Shown piece by piece: positions 11,591 through 23,608 of a stretch of 64,000 nt of DNA (within the stretch, counting starts at the first letter, position 1; the number at the start of each line of letters is the position of its first letter). Source of the DNA: Prionace glauca (Eukaryota > Chordata > Chondrichthyes > Carcharhiniformes > Carcharhinidae); the NCBI GenBank assembly GCA_037974335.1, contig CM075728.1:112587476-112651475 (forward strand), written 5' to 3'. The position numbers and the translations under genes were made by a program. Below the pieces are notes generated by a model. That model worked only from the letters and a program-made list of their open reading frames with translations, ran no database searches and was not told the origin of the DNA.

Positions 11591-11860
11591 AGGCTTATAC
11601 TGTAAGAAGTCTCACAACACCAGGTTAAAGTCCAACAGGTTTATTTGGTAGCAAAAGCCACTAGCTTTTGGAGTGCTGCTCCTTCATCAGGTAAGTGGGA
11701 GTGGGCACACTTAAGTGTTAAGTGGATGAAGGAGCAGCGCTCCAAAAGCTAATGCCTTTTGCTACTAAATAAACCTGTTGGACTTTAACCTGGCCTTATG
11801 AGACTTCTTATTGTTTTTACCCTAGTCCAACGCTGGCATCTCCACATCATGAGGCTTATA
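11591..11860. mobile_element. Penelope-like terminal fold-back with hammerhead-like motif
   Basis: The two arms (about 11605-11695 and 11720-11808) are near-perfect reverse complements. The body is flanked by a 9-base direct repeat, aggcttata (11591-11599 and 11852-11860), so it was inserted as a unit. A one-sided tail (cagtccaacgctggcatctc type) follows the right arm. On the minus strand, CTGATGA at 11684-11690 is followed by a 4-bp stem-loop and AAAA where a hammerhead ribozyme has GAAA. The right arm carries the same motif on the plus strand. Penelope-like elements are known to carry hammerhead motifs in their termini. Assigning this element to them is my inference. Confidence 0.6.
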
Positions 11861-12190
11861 GGGGCAGGGCTTAAAGGGCGACCTATTGGGGGTTGGGGGG
11901 GGGGGGGTGGCGGGGGAAGGTGAGAGGGCCCGCTGCCTTTCTGCAGGGTGTTCAGATTGGGGGAGGCTGTTGCACACCCCCTCAGATCAGTGAGGGGGTT
12001 CCTATCAGTCTGGGCAACGGGGAAGAGGGGGGTCAGCAGGGACTAGATGCCCATGCTTTGTGGGGCTTGTGATCAGCTATGAGCCCCTGCAATTGCGGGT
12101 GGAGGAGGGGAAGCTGATTGTAGATACCTGCTGTAGCAGGGACCTGACAGCTCTCTGTCTGTCAACCCCTGCAGTTGCTATTGAGCTATT

Positions 12191-13189
12191 GGGTCTGATT
12201 TTACCATCAAATTGCACCTGTTTTTGGATGCGAAAACGTGGTAAAGTCAGGTGTGAGGAGAGTAGCATGATCTGCGTCTGTTTCCATGCCAATTCCTCCT
12301 TTACCAAGGCCCAAAAATGGCCACAATTAGGACTGCACTCAAAATTGGCGTGATGGCCATTTAAATGCATTTGCATGCATTTAGATTGACTTAATGGGCT
12401 GCACGTCAAACCTTACTGGCACTTCACCCTTTACCACCACATTCACCCATCCAGATTGGTGCGAAGCAGACATGCTCCACAAAAGTTCGATTTGGGTGCT
12501 CCAGTTAGTAAGGAGGTAAGTGTCAAACATTCGATGGCTTTCTGCTTGAGATCGGTGTTGGTGTTGGGGGGTGGGGGGAAGGTTGGCGGGGATGGAAGGT
12601 TGGTGGGGAGATGGTGTGGGGGGGCTGTTGGGGAGGAAGTTGGGCGAAGGTTGGTGGGGGGCAAAGTGGATCTGAATGCTTGAGATCAGTGGGGAATAGG
12701 GGGTCATCTGCCACTCTGCCTGAGATCAGTGAGGGGGAGGGGGGTCTGCTGCCTCTCTGCATGAGGCCATAAGGGATAAGGGGGGTCCGCTGGCATTCTG
12801 CCTGTTATCAATGGGAGGGAAAGAAGGGAGGTGCTATGATCAATCTGGGTCTTGGGAGGGGTTGGGGGGATAAAGGGGTCAGTAAAGTTGTGGGGGTAGG
12901 GCAATGTCGGTGGGAGCCATGGGGAGGCATTATCTGGTCGGGAGTGATGTGTCAGGAGAGCCGTATTTTATCTTTGTTTTGCTGTGCATGTGTGGTTGGA
13001 GGTGTTGATGGGAGCTGTAGGATATTGGGCGCGTTAAGCCCTATCCATGGGCTTGTGCAGAACAATTCAGACTCACTAATATTTTTGCAGGCAGAGCATG
13101 TATGGAGAACGGGACTAAAAGTCGTATCTGAAACACTCCCCGTTTCAAGTCAGCCCAGAACTTCGAATCAAAATGGTAAAATAGGGCCC
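12191..13189 (+). mobile_element. DNA transposon-like element with GGGCCC termini, copy 1
   Basis: It starts with gggtctgattttaccat and ends with atggtaaaatagggccc, which are inverted repeats of each other. The three bases ATT flank both ends, a possible target duplication. The inside is rich in G runs and has no transposase. It looks non-autonomous. The related copies are at 13369, 14071, 26265, 32575 and 42188. Confidence 0.6.
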
Positions 13190-13368
13190 ATTGAGTCTGT
13201 ATGTGTGCAATAGCTCCCTCTACAGGATGGCTAGTGAATTAAACACAGCCCACTGCCCGCAGCAGCTAGAAACAGTCTCGACCATTTATTCAGTGACTAA
13301 GTACATAGATTGGGCATGAAAACTCACCGAAACAATGGATCAGGAACTCTCCCATTTTCACGCTAGCT

Positions 13369-14066
13369 GGGCACGTAGGATTTTACCATTAAATTTCCCT
13401 CATTTTCATGTGCAAAAACTTGGTAAAGTTGGGTGCGAGGTAAGTAGCCCGATCCACGACCGCCTCCGTGCCTTTACCAAGTGCCTAAAATGGCTGCCAT
13501 CAGCACTGCACCTGAAACAGGCGCTATGTCAATTTAAATGCATTTGCAGATGAGTCAGATGGCTCTCTGGTGGAGGCAGGGAGAGGGGGGTGGATCAGAT
13601 CGCTCTCGGGTTGGGGGGGGGTGGTGTCAGATCATTTTCTGATGTGGGGGGAGGGAGGTGGGTCAGATCGTTCTCTGGTGGGGGGGAGGAGAGAGGTGGG
13701 TCAGGTGGCTCTTTGGTAGGGGGCACGTGGGGCAGGGGCTGCGATCAGTCTGGGTAGGAGGAGTAGGGGGATAAGAAGACAGGTTTGTTGTGGGGGTGAG
13801 GCAATGTCTGTGGGGTCAGGGGGAGGCATTATCAGGCCTGGGAACATGTGGCAGGGGACGTTTTCCTATTTCTTTACTGTGCATGCGCAGTTGCAGGCTC
13901 AGATCTGAGCAGCAGTGTTTTGGGTGCATTGCTTCTGCAGTGCAATTCAGAATCACTGCTTTTTTCAGGGTGATTGCATACGGGCATGCCTGAGAATGGG
14001 TGCAAAAGTTGGATCTGAAACACTCCCAGATTCAGCGCTTAGAATCAAAATGGTAAAATTGGGCCC
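13369..14066 (+). mobile_element. DNA transposon-like element with GGGCCC termini, copy 2
   Basis: The start is degraded (cacgtaggattttaccat). The right end is clean (aatggtaaaattgggccc). The sub-terminal text (cttggtaaagttgggtgcg) matches copy 1 and the copy at 32575. Confidence 0.55.
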
Positions 14067-14070
14067 TTAG

Positions 14071-14990
14071 GGGGCGATTTTACCATTTTTCTTCTAAATG
14101 CTGGGAGGACTTAAAACTGGGAGAGTTTCAGACCCATCCTTTCAGGACCCCCTAATGGCATTCTGTCTGCAAAATATTGAGCAAGTCTGTTGCTTGGTGT
14201 AGAAGTCTGCGGCTTAACGCACCCAAAACCCTGCAGGGGGAGGCAGTGCGCATGTGCAGGCCTCTGATACTGCGCATGCACATTAGCAGTAGCAGGGGTC
14301 TGACAGAAAAGAGAGAGCTGTGAGGCCCCTGCTGCTGCTGACTACCCGGAGCAGCTCCTGCCCTTGCAATTGTGAGGCGCCATGGCCCGAGATGAAGCCC
14401 CCGCGTACACCCCTGCAGCCGAGACCAATTGTGGACCTGCGCCCTTCCCCCACCAATCAGGGACCCGTCATCCTGCCCTCACCGATTACTGCAGATAGCA
14501 GTGGGCCACCGCTCCATCCCTCCCCTCATTTATTCTGCCTCCACTGGGCCCTCCTCTATTGGTACCCCCAGCACTGCCCAGTGGGCATTGCCCAGGTGCC
14601 AGACTGGCACTGCCCAATTGCCAGAGTGACACTGTCAGACTGGCACTGCCCAAGAGGTACTCCTTTTTCCCTCAGCTTCCCTGGGTTTCCTCAATGGCCT
14701 GTGGTTCTACCAGCGAGGCCAAGTTGACTGCTTTCCATTCATGGGGTGCATGTCTATTCCTCGCTGGCGAGAACCTTTCCCAGTGAGGTCATAAAGGGTG
14801 GCAGGCCCGGGCAATTGAGTGCCAGGCTCACTGAGCTGATGCAAAATAGTATTAAAATAAATTTACATACATTAATCTGACTCCTGCCCATTTCCAGTGA
14901 AAGCTGACCATGCTGGAAATCCAGTGCTCGTAAAATGGCTAAGCGATTTACGCCTGACTTTACCACCACATCAAAGGTAAAATCGCCCCT
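14071..14990 (-). mobile_element. DNA transposon-like element, copy 3, opposite orientation
   Basis: It is bounded by ggggcgattttacc and ggtaaaatcgcccc. It lies four bases from copy 2 and in opposite orientation: its left sub-terminal part (gggagagtttcagaccc) is the reverse complement of the right end of copy 1. The inside has an apparently open frame (14320-14727) of biased composition and no known domain, which I do not call a gene. Confidence 0.55.
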
Positions 14991-15004
14991 TCAGAATCAA
15001 TCTC

Positions 15005-15900
15005 ATAAAATTCTGCCCTCTGTCTCTTGTCCCACTATTCCATGGATCAAAACATATATTTAACTGTTTCCATCTGGTTATCCATTCAACTCTCGGCTTT
15101 ACCTTTTAATCTCAGAATGACCATTCAATGACCAGTGCTGGGATTTTCCAGCTGTGTGTATCCCAAAATCTGAAGTTCCTGTCCGAGGTTAACGGACCAT
15201 TAGTCCCTCAGTGGACAGGATGGGAAAATTCACCCCTGGTTTCTTTGATAAGTAACAACATCTTTATAGTTTATTATAAAAACAGCCCTGTCAGGTAGAA
15301 ATGCAAGGCTTTTTAGCACAAAGCAGGAAATACAAAGGCCTGTACTTTCTAAGTACCTAGCTCACACACCAATCAAAAAATAAAAGTAAAGCAATGAGCC
15401 AAAGGTTAAAAGTTAATGGTTCAAAGGAAAAGGACAGTGGAGTCTGTGAAATGACATCCAGGTGAAAGAGTTGGTTTCCCAGATCTGTGAAACTTGCATT
15501 GCTTTTCAGGAGGACTTGAGGAACATTTCCACGTATTCAATTCCAATATTGAGAGCAACTTAGGAGTAGTTTATATTCACTTCCAGCAGTGCACTAGCTC
15601 CAGACTGGTCTTCTTTACACACACAGCTGGTCTTTTTTCTCCAAAGTAAAAACCAAAACCAACCTTTAACCCCAGTTTTTCAGGCATGACTTTTTCAAAG
15701 CCAAAAACAACAAAGTGATCCCTTTTGTACACAATCCACAAGGGTCAAAAGGTATTCAGCTCCTTTCAAACTGATTACTCATCTTTTTTTTATAAAATAA
15801 TGTTTTTTCCAGGATTAGCAATCAGGTTAATGTTAGCAGCCATCACAATTTCCAATTTAACAGGAAGAATCATCCCTTAGATTTGAAATGTGAATAGATC
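15005..15900. repeat. Segmental duplication, copy 1, right part
   Basis: The block cactattccatggatcaaaa at 15032 matches 33511 (cactattccacagatcaaaa). The stretch ending ctcagaatgaccattcaatg matches the sequence just right of the CR1 insertion at about 35490. The stretch aggattagcaatcaggttaa near 15821 matches 36961. Together with 8466-9285 it forms one block copied at 23.6-37 kb. Confidence 0.5.
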
Positions 15901-16371
15901 AGCCTTTTAATATATCAGTGAGCTCTGTATTTGTCCAAGTTGTATATCATTAATTTAGGTGGTGAACTAACTGTGTCATATCAAACAAATGATGATTTTG
16001 AAAAATTGCAGACATACAAAAGTTGCATATTTGCAGTGTTTAGTCATATTTATAGTCCCTGTAATAACTAATATTCATGAAGTTTTGACATTTACCTGTT
16101 AGGCATCAAATGCTGGAAACTAGGGCACAAACCTGGCAGTGGAAGTGTGTTAATGAAGTGTTCCTGAGGTTTACTGATGTGCAGCATTGGAGACAGTGCT
16201 CCCATTGCTTCATGGCATGAAATCCATTAAAATACCAAAGCGTGTTTAAAATCAGGCTTCAACTTGCAGTGGTCGTGTGCGGCTATCTTAGTATGTTTGA
16301 AAAAACAGGCATTTAGTATTTCTCAGCGAGCTGCATCACTGTTCTGCTTAAATCTGTCCTTTTCCCCTTAG
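15901..16371. other. No feature recognised
   Basis: AT-rich sequence without domains, tails or terminal repeats that I could identify. Confidence 0.35.
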
Positions 16372-16666
16372 AATTGTCAATAACCAGTGGGCATAGATTT
16401 AAGATAAGCGGCTGGAGATTTAAAAGAGATTTGAGGAAAAACTTTTTCACCCAGAGCATGGTGGAAATTTGGAACTTACTACCTGAAAGGATAGAAAAGG
16501 AAAGAGTTTTCACAATATTTAAGGAGCATTTAGACAAGCATGAGAAACACCATAACATACAAGGCTGTGGACCAAGTGTTGGAATTGGGATTAGAATAGA
16601 TAGGTGCTTGCTGGAAAGTGCAGACACAATGGGCTGAAGGGTCTCTTTCTGTCCAATAAAAATCTA
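16372..16666 (+). mobile_element. Old CR1-like LINE tail
   Basis: It encodes the end of an RT ORF (FTQSMVEIWNLLPERIEKER, an 87-residue open stretch from 16374). The 3' part is of the gacacaatgggctgaaggg type and ends in aaaatctatggg. It is a separate lineage from the TTCTTATG copies, resembling the fragment at 51965-52155. Confidence 0.7.
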
Positions 16667-16670
16667 TGGG

Positions 16671-17310
16671 CAGGATTCTCCACTCTTTTGAGACAGCTGA
16701 TGGGAATCTCAATGTCCTGCAGATTGGGGCATCAGCCAATAATCAGGATTCTCGATGGATGCCAAGGGGATCTGAGGGGGTGTGGGGCTGAGGGGGAAGA
16801 GGGCCTGAGGTTGGGGGGGTGGGTCTGCAAGACGGGATTGGGTCAGTTCAACCTTATGCCTGCACGGTGTCGGGCGGGGTGGATTTACCCATTATTTGTG
16901 AGTGGGGGAGATGATGTCTCTCTTTGATTGATAGTTCTCCCTTGGTCTGTGGTAAGAGTTGGGGCGGGGGGGGGGGGGGTCACAATTTCATTTTTTTGTG
17001 TGGGGGTGCTGTCTCCAATGCCCTGCTCTCTGAACAGTGGGGCTGGCTGGCAGGTTTCCAAAAAAGTACCTTATTAGCATCTTTCAGGTGGATGAATCCC
17101 ATCTGACAGACTCTGTCAGTGGTAAACACCCCTGTTTTCCCACCTTAATTTACTTCAATATTTATTGTAAAACTTTAATCAATGATTTATTTAAATTCAT
17201 AACCTTTTTTTCAGTTAATGTATTGCTGCTTTTGGGAGATGAGGCCATGGTGGGAATATTAAGTAATTCATATCAGGAAGCAACAACACTGATATAAATA
17301 ATATGGTGGA
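16671..17310. repeat. Possible degraded MITE-like repeat
   Basis: It starts with ggcaggattctcc, which resembles the reverse of 30965-31035 (cggagaatctcgcc). The inside is GC-rich, then AT-rich. A right terminus was not found, so this is a weak call. Confidence 0.25.
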
Positions 17311-17718
17311 AAACTGACTACACACAGCCCATTCTCGGGAGTTCAACCGAATAGACGTGTCTGCAATAATGTCAAAGTTTGTTCAGTTTTGTGTGCTTTG
17401 GAACAGTGTGGACACAGGAGTGCAAAAACAAATGAACTAACCAGTTGTCTAAGTGCTTCAATTCAAACCTCAATCAATTTGTTAAACAGTGCTTGAAAAT
17501 AGTTCATAGCATTTTTCAAATTCATTTTTGGGATATGGTGAAAACATAGACCTGAGAGCTCGCCATCACCACAAATGGAAGAAGAACTCTGAAGCAGGTG
17601 ATCCTGAACATCTACCATTTTGAATTCTGTTCAACAGCATCTGGATGACCAGCATCAGAATAAGTGAGAGGAGAGTTAGTGGAAGAGAATTTGCTCTAAT
17701 ACTTGTAATTGAAATACG
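17311..17718. other. No feature recognised
   Basis: No domain, terminal repeat or LINE tail was identified. Confidence 0.35.
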
Positions 17719-18370
17719 TGTGATGAAGCAGGTTCAAAATGGAAGATGGAGTGAAACCAGCATGGCACTCAAAGTATGTTATCGAATGTAATTAGTATAG
17801 TAGTTAGACAGATATGACTGAATGAAATATAACCAATATAATTACCCAAGTAACCCACCAAAGTTGGTATAGTAAACACTTATTAATGAATATAGACAGT
17901 AGCCTCCTGAGGAACACTGGACATTGTCCAGTTGTCCAGCTTAATACGTGACTATAGCAAAAAGGAGAGTAAAATAAATATGTTTTCTTCACTAATTGAT
18001 CTAAGTTAGCTAAACTACGATTATTGTATGAACAGAATAGTTTAGATAAGGGCAGAGATTGGAACTACCATGGTTTCAAGGGCAAAGAGATGTATTAATG
18101 AGGGGCCAATCTCAAGCAGGGTAGATAAAGGGCTAGCCCAGAAATAATGATGGCTAAAACAAGGAAATCTAAGGATAAGATAAGAGTTCTGAGATATGGA
18201 GCTGTGATGTGCATAAAAAGACTGTGAGCAGAATGATTCATTGGATTGATCCGGACATCCCGGCTTTATTGTCTTGTACTGGAAAATAAAGTCTACTGCT
18301 TGGAGGGTTACGACTCAGACTCTCTGTTTCAAACGGTTAAAATCAGTTGTCATCCTGGGAAACCACGACA
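17719..18370 (+). mobile_element. Likely solo or partial LTR (fossil)
   Basis: About 650 bases starting tgtgatgaagc and ending ccacgaca, the TG..CA form of an LTR. A polyadenylation signal (aataaag) lies about 80 bases before the end and is followed by a U5-like stretch. I see no flanking duplication and no primer site after it, so this may be a solo or partial LTR of a class I element. It is old and not coding. Confidence 0.4.
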
Positions 18371-18600
18371 TTAGGTAAAGTAGATTCATCAGCCTTCAAT
18401 CCCATCAATTTCCCCAACACCATTTTCCTATTAATATTGATTTCCTTCAGTTCTTCCCTTTCAATAAGCCCTATGTCCCCCAATATTTTTGGTTTGGTAT
18501 TTGTGTCCTCCTTTGTGAAGATGAAACGAGAGTACATATTTAATTGGTCGGGCATTTTTTGTTCTCCTTTATAAATTCCCCTGTTTTTGAATGTAAGGTA
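18371..18600 (-). mobile_element. Old CR1-like RT fragment
   Basis: Minus-strand translation gives the segment before the RT core (GLIEREELKEININRKMVLG then KLMGLK), matching the old CR1 at 53440-53560 (GFIEKEERKELSISREM). Only this short segment is present. Confidence 0.55.
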
Positions 18601-18960
18601 CCTAATTTGTTCAGCTGTCCCTCTTCCAGTACATGAAAAATCTCAGCCCAGTTGAATTTGACTCTTGTAAGCCAATTGTGGCCAAGAAGGCTTGTTCCTT
18701 CACCCATCACTATTACCACTGGGAGCTGGGTAGACTGTTGTCCATGGCTTACAGATACCACTGGGGTATCTTTTATTTCTATTGCTTCTCCCACATAAGT
18801 CTTTAACTTAGCAGAAGAGTTCTCCAAGTCCAGTGGTTGGGCTCCATCTCTTAGGTACTGAAATGTATGCTTGCCCATGACAGTGCCTAATGCCTTTGTA
18901 TCTACTTCTGCATTATGAGCTTCCTATTTACCCAGAGTGTTACAATAATAGGGTGTATCT
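18601..18960 (-). mobile_element. Ty3/gypsy-type LTR retrotransposon scrap (fossil)
   Basis: A short minus-strand stretch resembles the region just after the protease of Ty3/gypsy polyproteins (GEGTSLLGHNWLTRVKFNW). It is a small broken fragment adjoining an old CR1 piece. No LTR could be tied to it with confidence. Confidence 0.5.
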
Positions 18961-19059
18961 TGCCATTTTTGGATTAGATAGAGTGTGAATACAAGAATCA
19001 TTGGTGCTAGGCTTTTCCACATTGTGATCTTGGCATAGCTCTGTGCTGCTTTATCAAAT

Positions 19060-22000
19060 ATCCTCTTTTGTGACAATAAAAACGCTGAACTGCTGCAGGG
19101 CATCCTGAAAAGGGAGGATGATGGGTTAAAAGTGATAGTACATGTTTGGTATTAAAAGGATGAGGTCCTGTAGAGTGAATATAAAGAGTGAGATAGGAGA
19201 TTAAAAAGCAGGACCCAGAGGATAGAAATCTCTGGATTACTCCTGGTGCCATCTGCTGGTGAGAGTAGGAATAGGAAGACAGGGCAGATGTATGTGTGAC
19301 TGAGGAGCTGGTGCAGGGGGCCGGAGTTCCAGTTTTTGGAACTGTTCTGGGGCAGATGTGACCTGTACAAGGTTGCACCTGAACTGGAGGGGGAATATAC
19401 TGGTGGGGAGATTTGCTAAAGCTACTTGGAGGGTTTAATCTAATCTGACAGAGGTGTGAGGCACTAAAGAGTAGTGAGACTAAAGTGGAAGTTTAAAGTG
19501 GAGACTAAAGTTGAATTTAAAGAGACTAAGTTAATGGACAAGGCAAGTATGAGTGTGGCAGGGAACAAGGAAGATTTTTGAATTAAATTGCAGTTATTTC
19601 TATGCAAGAGGCCTTGAAGGTAAGGCAGATGAACTCTGGGCGTGGGTGGGTACATGGGAGTGGGATATCATAGCTATTACAGAAACATGGCTGAGGGAAG
19701 GACTGGACTGGCAGCTCAATGCTCCAGGATACAGAAGATAAAAGACGGATAGAAGGGGAGGGGTGAGAGGAGGGGGAGTTGCATTTTTGATTATGGAAAA
19801 CATCACAGCAGTAATTCCTGCGGGATTGTCCAGTGAGGCTATATGGGCGGAACTGAGAAATATGAAGGGGTTGATCACTTTGATGCGACTGTAGAATAGG
19901 CCTGCCAATAGTCAGCGGGAAATTGAAGAGTAAATGTATGGGGAGGTTGCAGATAGCTGGAAAAGTAATAGGATTGTAATTGTGGGGGATTTTAACTTTC
20001 TAAAACATAGACTTAGACATGGTGTTAAGGGCTTGAATAGGAAAGAATTTGTTAAGTGTGTTCAGGAAAGGTTTCTCAATCAATATGTAGATGGCCCTAC
20101 TAGGGAAGGGGCAAAACCTGACCCTCTCTTGGGAAATAAGACAGGGCAAGTAACTGAAGTGTTAGTCGGGGAGCACTTTGGAATCAGTGACCATGATTCA
20201 ATTAGTTTCAAAATAGTTATGGAAAAGGATAGGTCTTGTCCACAAGTTAAAGTTCTAAATTGAGGCAAGACCAATTTTGATGGCATTAGACAGGAATTTT
20301 CAAAAGTTAATTAGGAGAAGCAGTTCTCCAGTAAAGGAGTGTCTGGCAAGTGGAAAGCTATCAAAAGTGAGATAACAAGAGTTGCAGACCAGCATGTTCC
20401 TGTTAGAGTGAAAGGCAAGGCTGGCAGGAATAGGAAACACTGGGGAGAGATAATGAAGCTCTGATCAATTAAAATAAGAAAACCTCATGCCAGGTATAGG
20501 CAGCTGGGGTCAAGTGAATCCCTTGAAGAGTATAGGGGTGTGGGAGTACACTTAAAAGGGAAATCAGGAGGGCAAAAGGGGGACATGAAGTAGCTTTGGG
20601 GGAAATATAAAGGAGAATCCAAAGAGATTCTATTGATCTATTAAGAGCAAAGGAGTGACTAGGGAGGGAATTAAAGATCAATGAGGTTGTCTATGTGTGG
20701 AGCCACAGGCGGAGGTTGAGATCCTAAACAAATATCTCTCATTAGTATTTATAGTGAGAAAGACATGGAAGCTAGAGAATTTGGGGAAGTAAATAGTGAT
20801 GTATTGAAAAGTGTCCACATTGCAGAAGGGGAAGTACTGGAGATATTAAAATATATAAAGGTAGATAAATCCCTGGGACCTGAACATGTGTATCCTAGGA
20901 TACTGTGGTTAGCTGGGGAAGAAATTGTGGGGCCCCTAATGGAGCTATTTGTATCATCGACAACCACGAGTGAAGTGCCAGAAGACTAAAGGGAGGTAAA
21001 TGTTCTGCTGTCATTTAAGAAAGGCGGCAGGGGAACAGCAGGGAACTACAGACTGTTGAGCCTAGTGATGGAAGGTTGTTGGAACAGGATCTACATGTAT
21101 TTGGAAAAGCAAGAACTGGTAGGGGATAGTCAGCACAGCTTTGAGCATGGGAAATCATGTCTTATAAATTTGATAGAGTTTTTTGAAGGGGTGACCAAGA
21201 AAACAGCTGATGGCATAGATGTTGTTTACATGGACCTTAGCAAGGCCTTTGACAAGGTACCACATGCTAGACTGGTCAGTAAGGTTCGATCACATGGAAT
21301 CCAGGGAAAACTAACAAATTGGATACAAAATTGGCTTGCCAATAGGAGACAGAGGATAGAGGATTATATTTCAGACTGGCGACCTGTGACCAGTAATGTG
21401 CCACAGGGGTTGCTGCTGGATCCATTGTTGTTTGTTATTTATATAAAAGATATGGTTGAGGATATAGGAGGCATCGTTAGTAAGTTTGTGGATAACACCA
21501 AATTGGACAGGGAAGAAGGTTATCTAAGACTGTAATGGGATCTTGATCAACTGAGCCAGTGGGCTGAAGAATGGCAGATGTAGTTTAGTCCAAATAAATA
21601 TGAGGTGTTGCATTTTGGTAAGACAAACCAGGGCAGGACTTACATAGTTATTGGTAGTGACCTTGGAAGTGTTTACTTGAAAGTGGCATCATAGGTGGAC
21701 AGGGTGGTGAAGAAGGCGTTTGGCACACTTGCCTTCTTTGGTCAGAGCATTGAACACAGGAGTTGGGACATTATGTTACAACTGTACAAGACAATGGTAA
21801 GGCTACATTTGGAGTATTGTGTACAAATCTGGCTATCAGGAGGGTGTTATTAAATTGGAAAAGGTGCAAAAGAGATTTACAAAGATATCACTGGGACTGG
21901 AGATTTGAATTATAAGGAGGGGCTGGGAATTTTTTTCACTGGAGCATAGGAGGATGAGGGGTGACCTTATAGAGGTTTATAAAACCATGAGGAACATACA

Positions 22001-22480
22001 TAAAATGAATAACCAAGGTCTTTTCCTCAGGTTAGGGGAGTCCAAAATTAGACAGCATAGCTTTCAGGTGAAATTTCAAAGTTTTACAAGGGACCTAAGG
22101 GGCAACCTTTTCACACAAATTTTAAAAAAAATTCATATATGGGTCATGAGCATCTCTGGCTGGCCAGCATTTATTGTCCATCCCTAGTTGCCCTTGTTCA
22201 GACGGTAGTTGAGAGTCAACCACATTGCTGATACTCTGGAGTCACATGTAGGCCAGACCAGGTAAACACCGCAGATTTCCTTCCCTGAAGGACATTAGTG
22301 AACCAGGTGGGTTTTTCCGACAGTCGGCAATGTGAATATTTGGTGTGAGCTGCCAAAGGTGGTGGTGAGGCAGGTACAATTATGACATTTAAATGACATT
22401 TGGACGGATACACAGATAGAAAAGGTTTAGTAATATTTAGTAATATAACATTTTATATTAGGAATATAATATTTAGGGAT
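19060..22480 (+). mobile_element. Old CR1 LINE with endonuclease and RT remains
   Basis: The order is: a pre-endonuclease region; endonuclease pieces (IIAITETWLREGLDW at 19553-19741; IVIVGDFNF and GISDHDS at 19934-20263); an RT N-terminal region (KYIKVDKSLGPEHVYPRIL at 20765-20989); RT core (VVYMDLSKAFDKVPHARL, NVPQGLLLDPLLFVIYI) at 21056-21535 with the catalytic box decayed to FVDNTK; and a C-terminal end near 21954-22110. The reading frame is interrupted many times by stops and shifts, so it is long dead. A SINE tail sits in its 3' end. Confidence 0.8.
22125..22335 (-). mobile_element. SINE 3' part inside the old CR1
   Basis: The stretch gagtcacatgtaggccagac to aaggacattagtgaaccagg is the reverse of the tail of the SINE at 52396-52715. 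CR1-like sequence resumes on its right side (tgagctgccaaaggtggtgg). Confidence 0.65.
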
Positions 22481-22677
22481 ATGGGTCAAATGCAGGCAAA
22501 TGGGATTAGTTCAGTTTAGGAAACCTGGTCAGTATGGACGAGTTGGGCCGACTGTCCTGGTTCCATGCTGTACTCTGTAACTCAGACTCTGTAACTCAGC
22601 CTTTTTAAACTGACATGATTCATGAACAATGTCTGCAAGCAGTGTGCATTGAATAGTATTGCTGGTGAAGCCACAGA

Positions 22678-23608
22678 TGAACCTCACAAGAGGTTATTGC
22701 AGAAGGTCAGGGGACATGGAGTTGGGGGTAGGGTGTTAGCGTGGATAGAGGATTGGTTGTCATATAGGAGGCAGAGAGTGGGGGTCAATGGGTGCTATTC
22801 GGATTGGCGGTTGGTAACTAGTGGAGTGCCTCAGGGTTCAGTGCTGGGGCCTCAGCTATTTACCATTTATATAGATGATCCGGAGGAGGGAACTGAGTGT
22901 ATGGTGTCGAAATTTGCTGATGACACCAAGATTGGTGGGATGGCAAATTGCGCGGAGGGTGTGGAGAGTCTGCAGAAGGATCTAGATAGGCTGGGCAAAT
23001 GGGCCAAGAACTGGCAAATGAATGTAATGTTGGCAAATGTGAAGTTGTCCACTTTGGTAGGAATAATGGTAGGAAGGACTATTACTTAGATGGCGAAAAA
23101 CTGCAGCATGCGACGGTGCAAAGGGACCTCGGGGGTCCTTGTGCATGAGTCGCAAAAACTCAGCTTGCAGGTGCAGCAGGTGGTCAGGAACGCAAATGGG
23201 ATGCTGGTCTTCATAGCGAGGGGGATTGAATATAAAAGTAGGGAGGTCTTGCTGCGGCTGTATAGGGCATTGAGCCGCAGCTGGAGTACTGTGTGCAGTT
23301 TTGGGCGCCGTACCTACGCAAGGATATTTTGGCCTTGGAGGGAGTGCAGAGGAGGTTTACTAGGCTGATGCCAGAGTTGAGGGGGTTGAGCTATGAGGAG
23401 AGGCTGAATAAACTAGGCTTGTACTCGTTAGAGTTTAGAAGAATGAGGGGAGATCTCATTGAGACGTATAAGATGATGAATGGGATGGATAGGATAGAGG
23501 TGGAGAGACTCTTCCCGCTCAAAAAAGACAGTAGGACTCGGGGGCTTAGCCTCAAGATAAAGGGGGGGGGCGGTTTAGAATGGAGTTGAGGAGGAACTTC
23601 TTCACTAT
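22678..23608 (+). mobile_element. CR1 LINE segment lacking both ends
   Basis: RT core to C-terminal region of the TTCTTATG subfamily. It has [35 protein letters not shown] and an intact [10 protein letters not shown] box, then two frame breaks. It starts in mid-RT at 22678 and stops at aggaacttcttcact (23608), before the 3' UTR. Loss of the 3' end is not explained by ordinary 5' truncation. Confidence 0.8.

Noticed and set aside
14320-14727. Open frame of 135 codons as a gene
   Set aside because: Biased composition inside a GGGCCC-ended element, with no domain and no second copy with the same frame.
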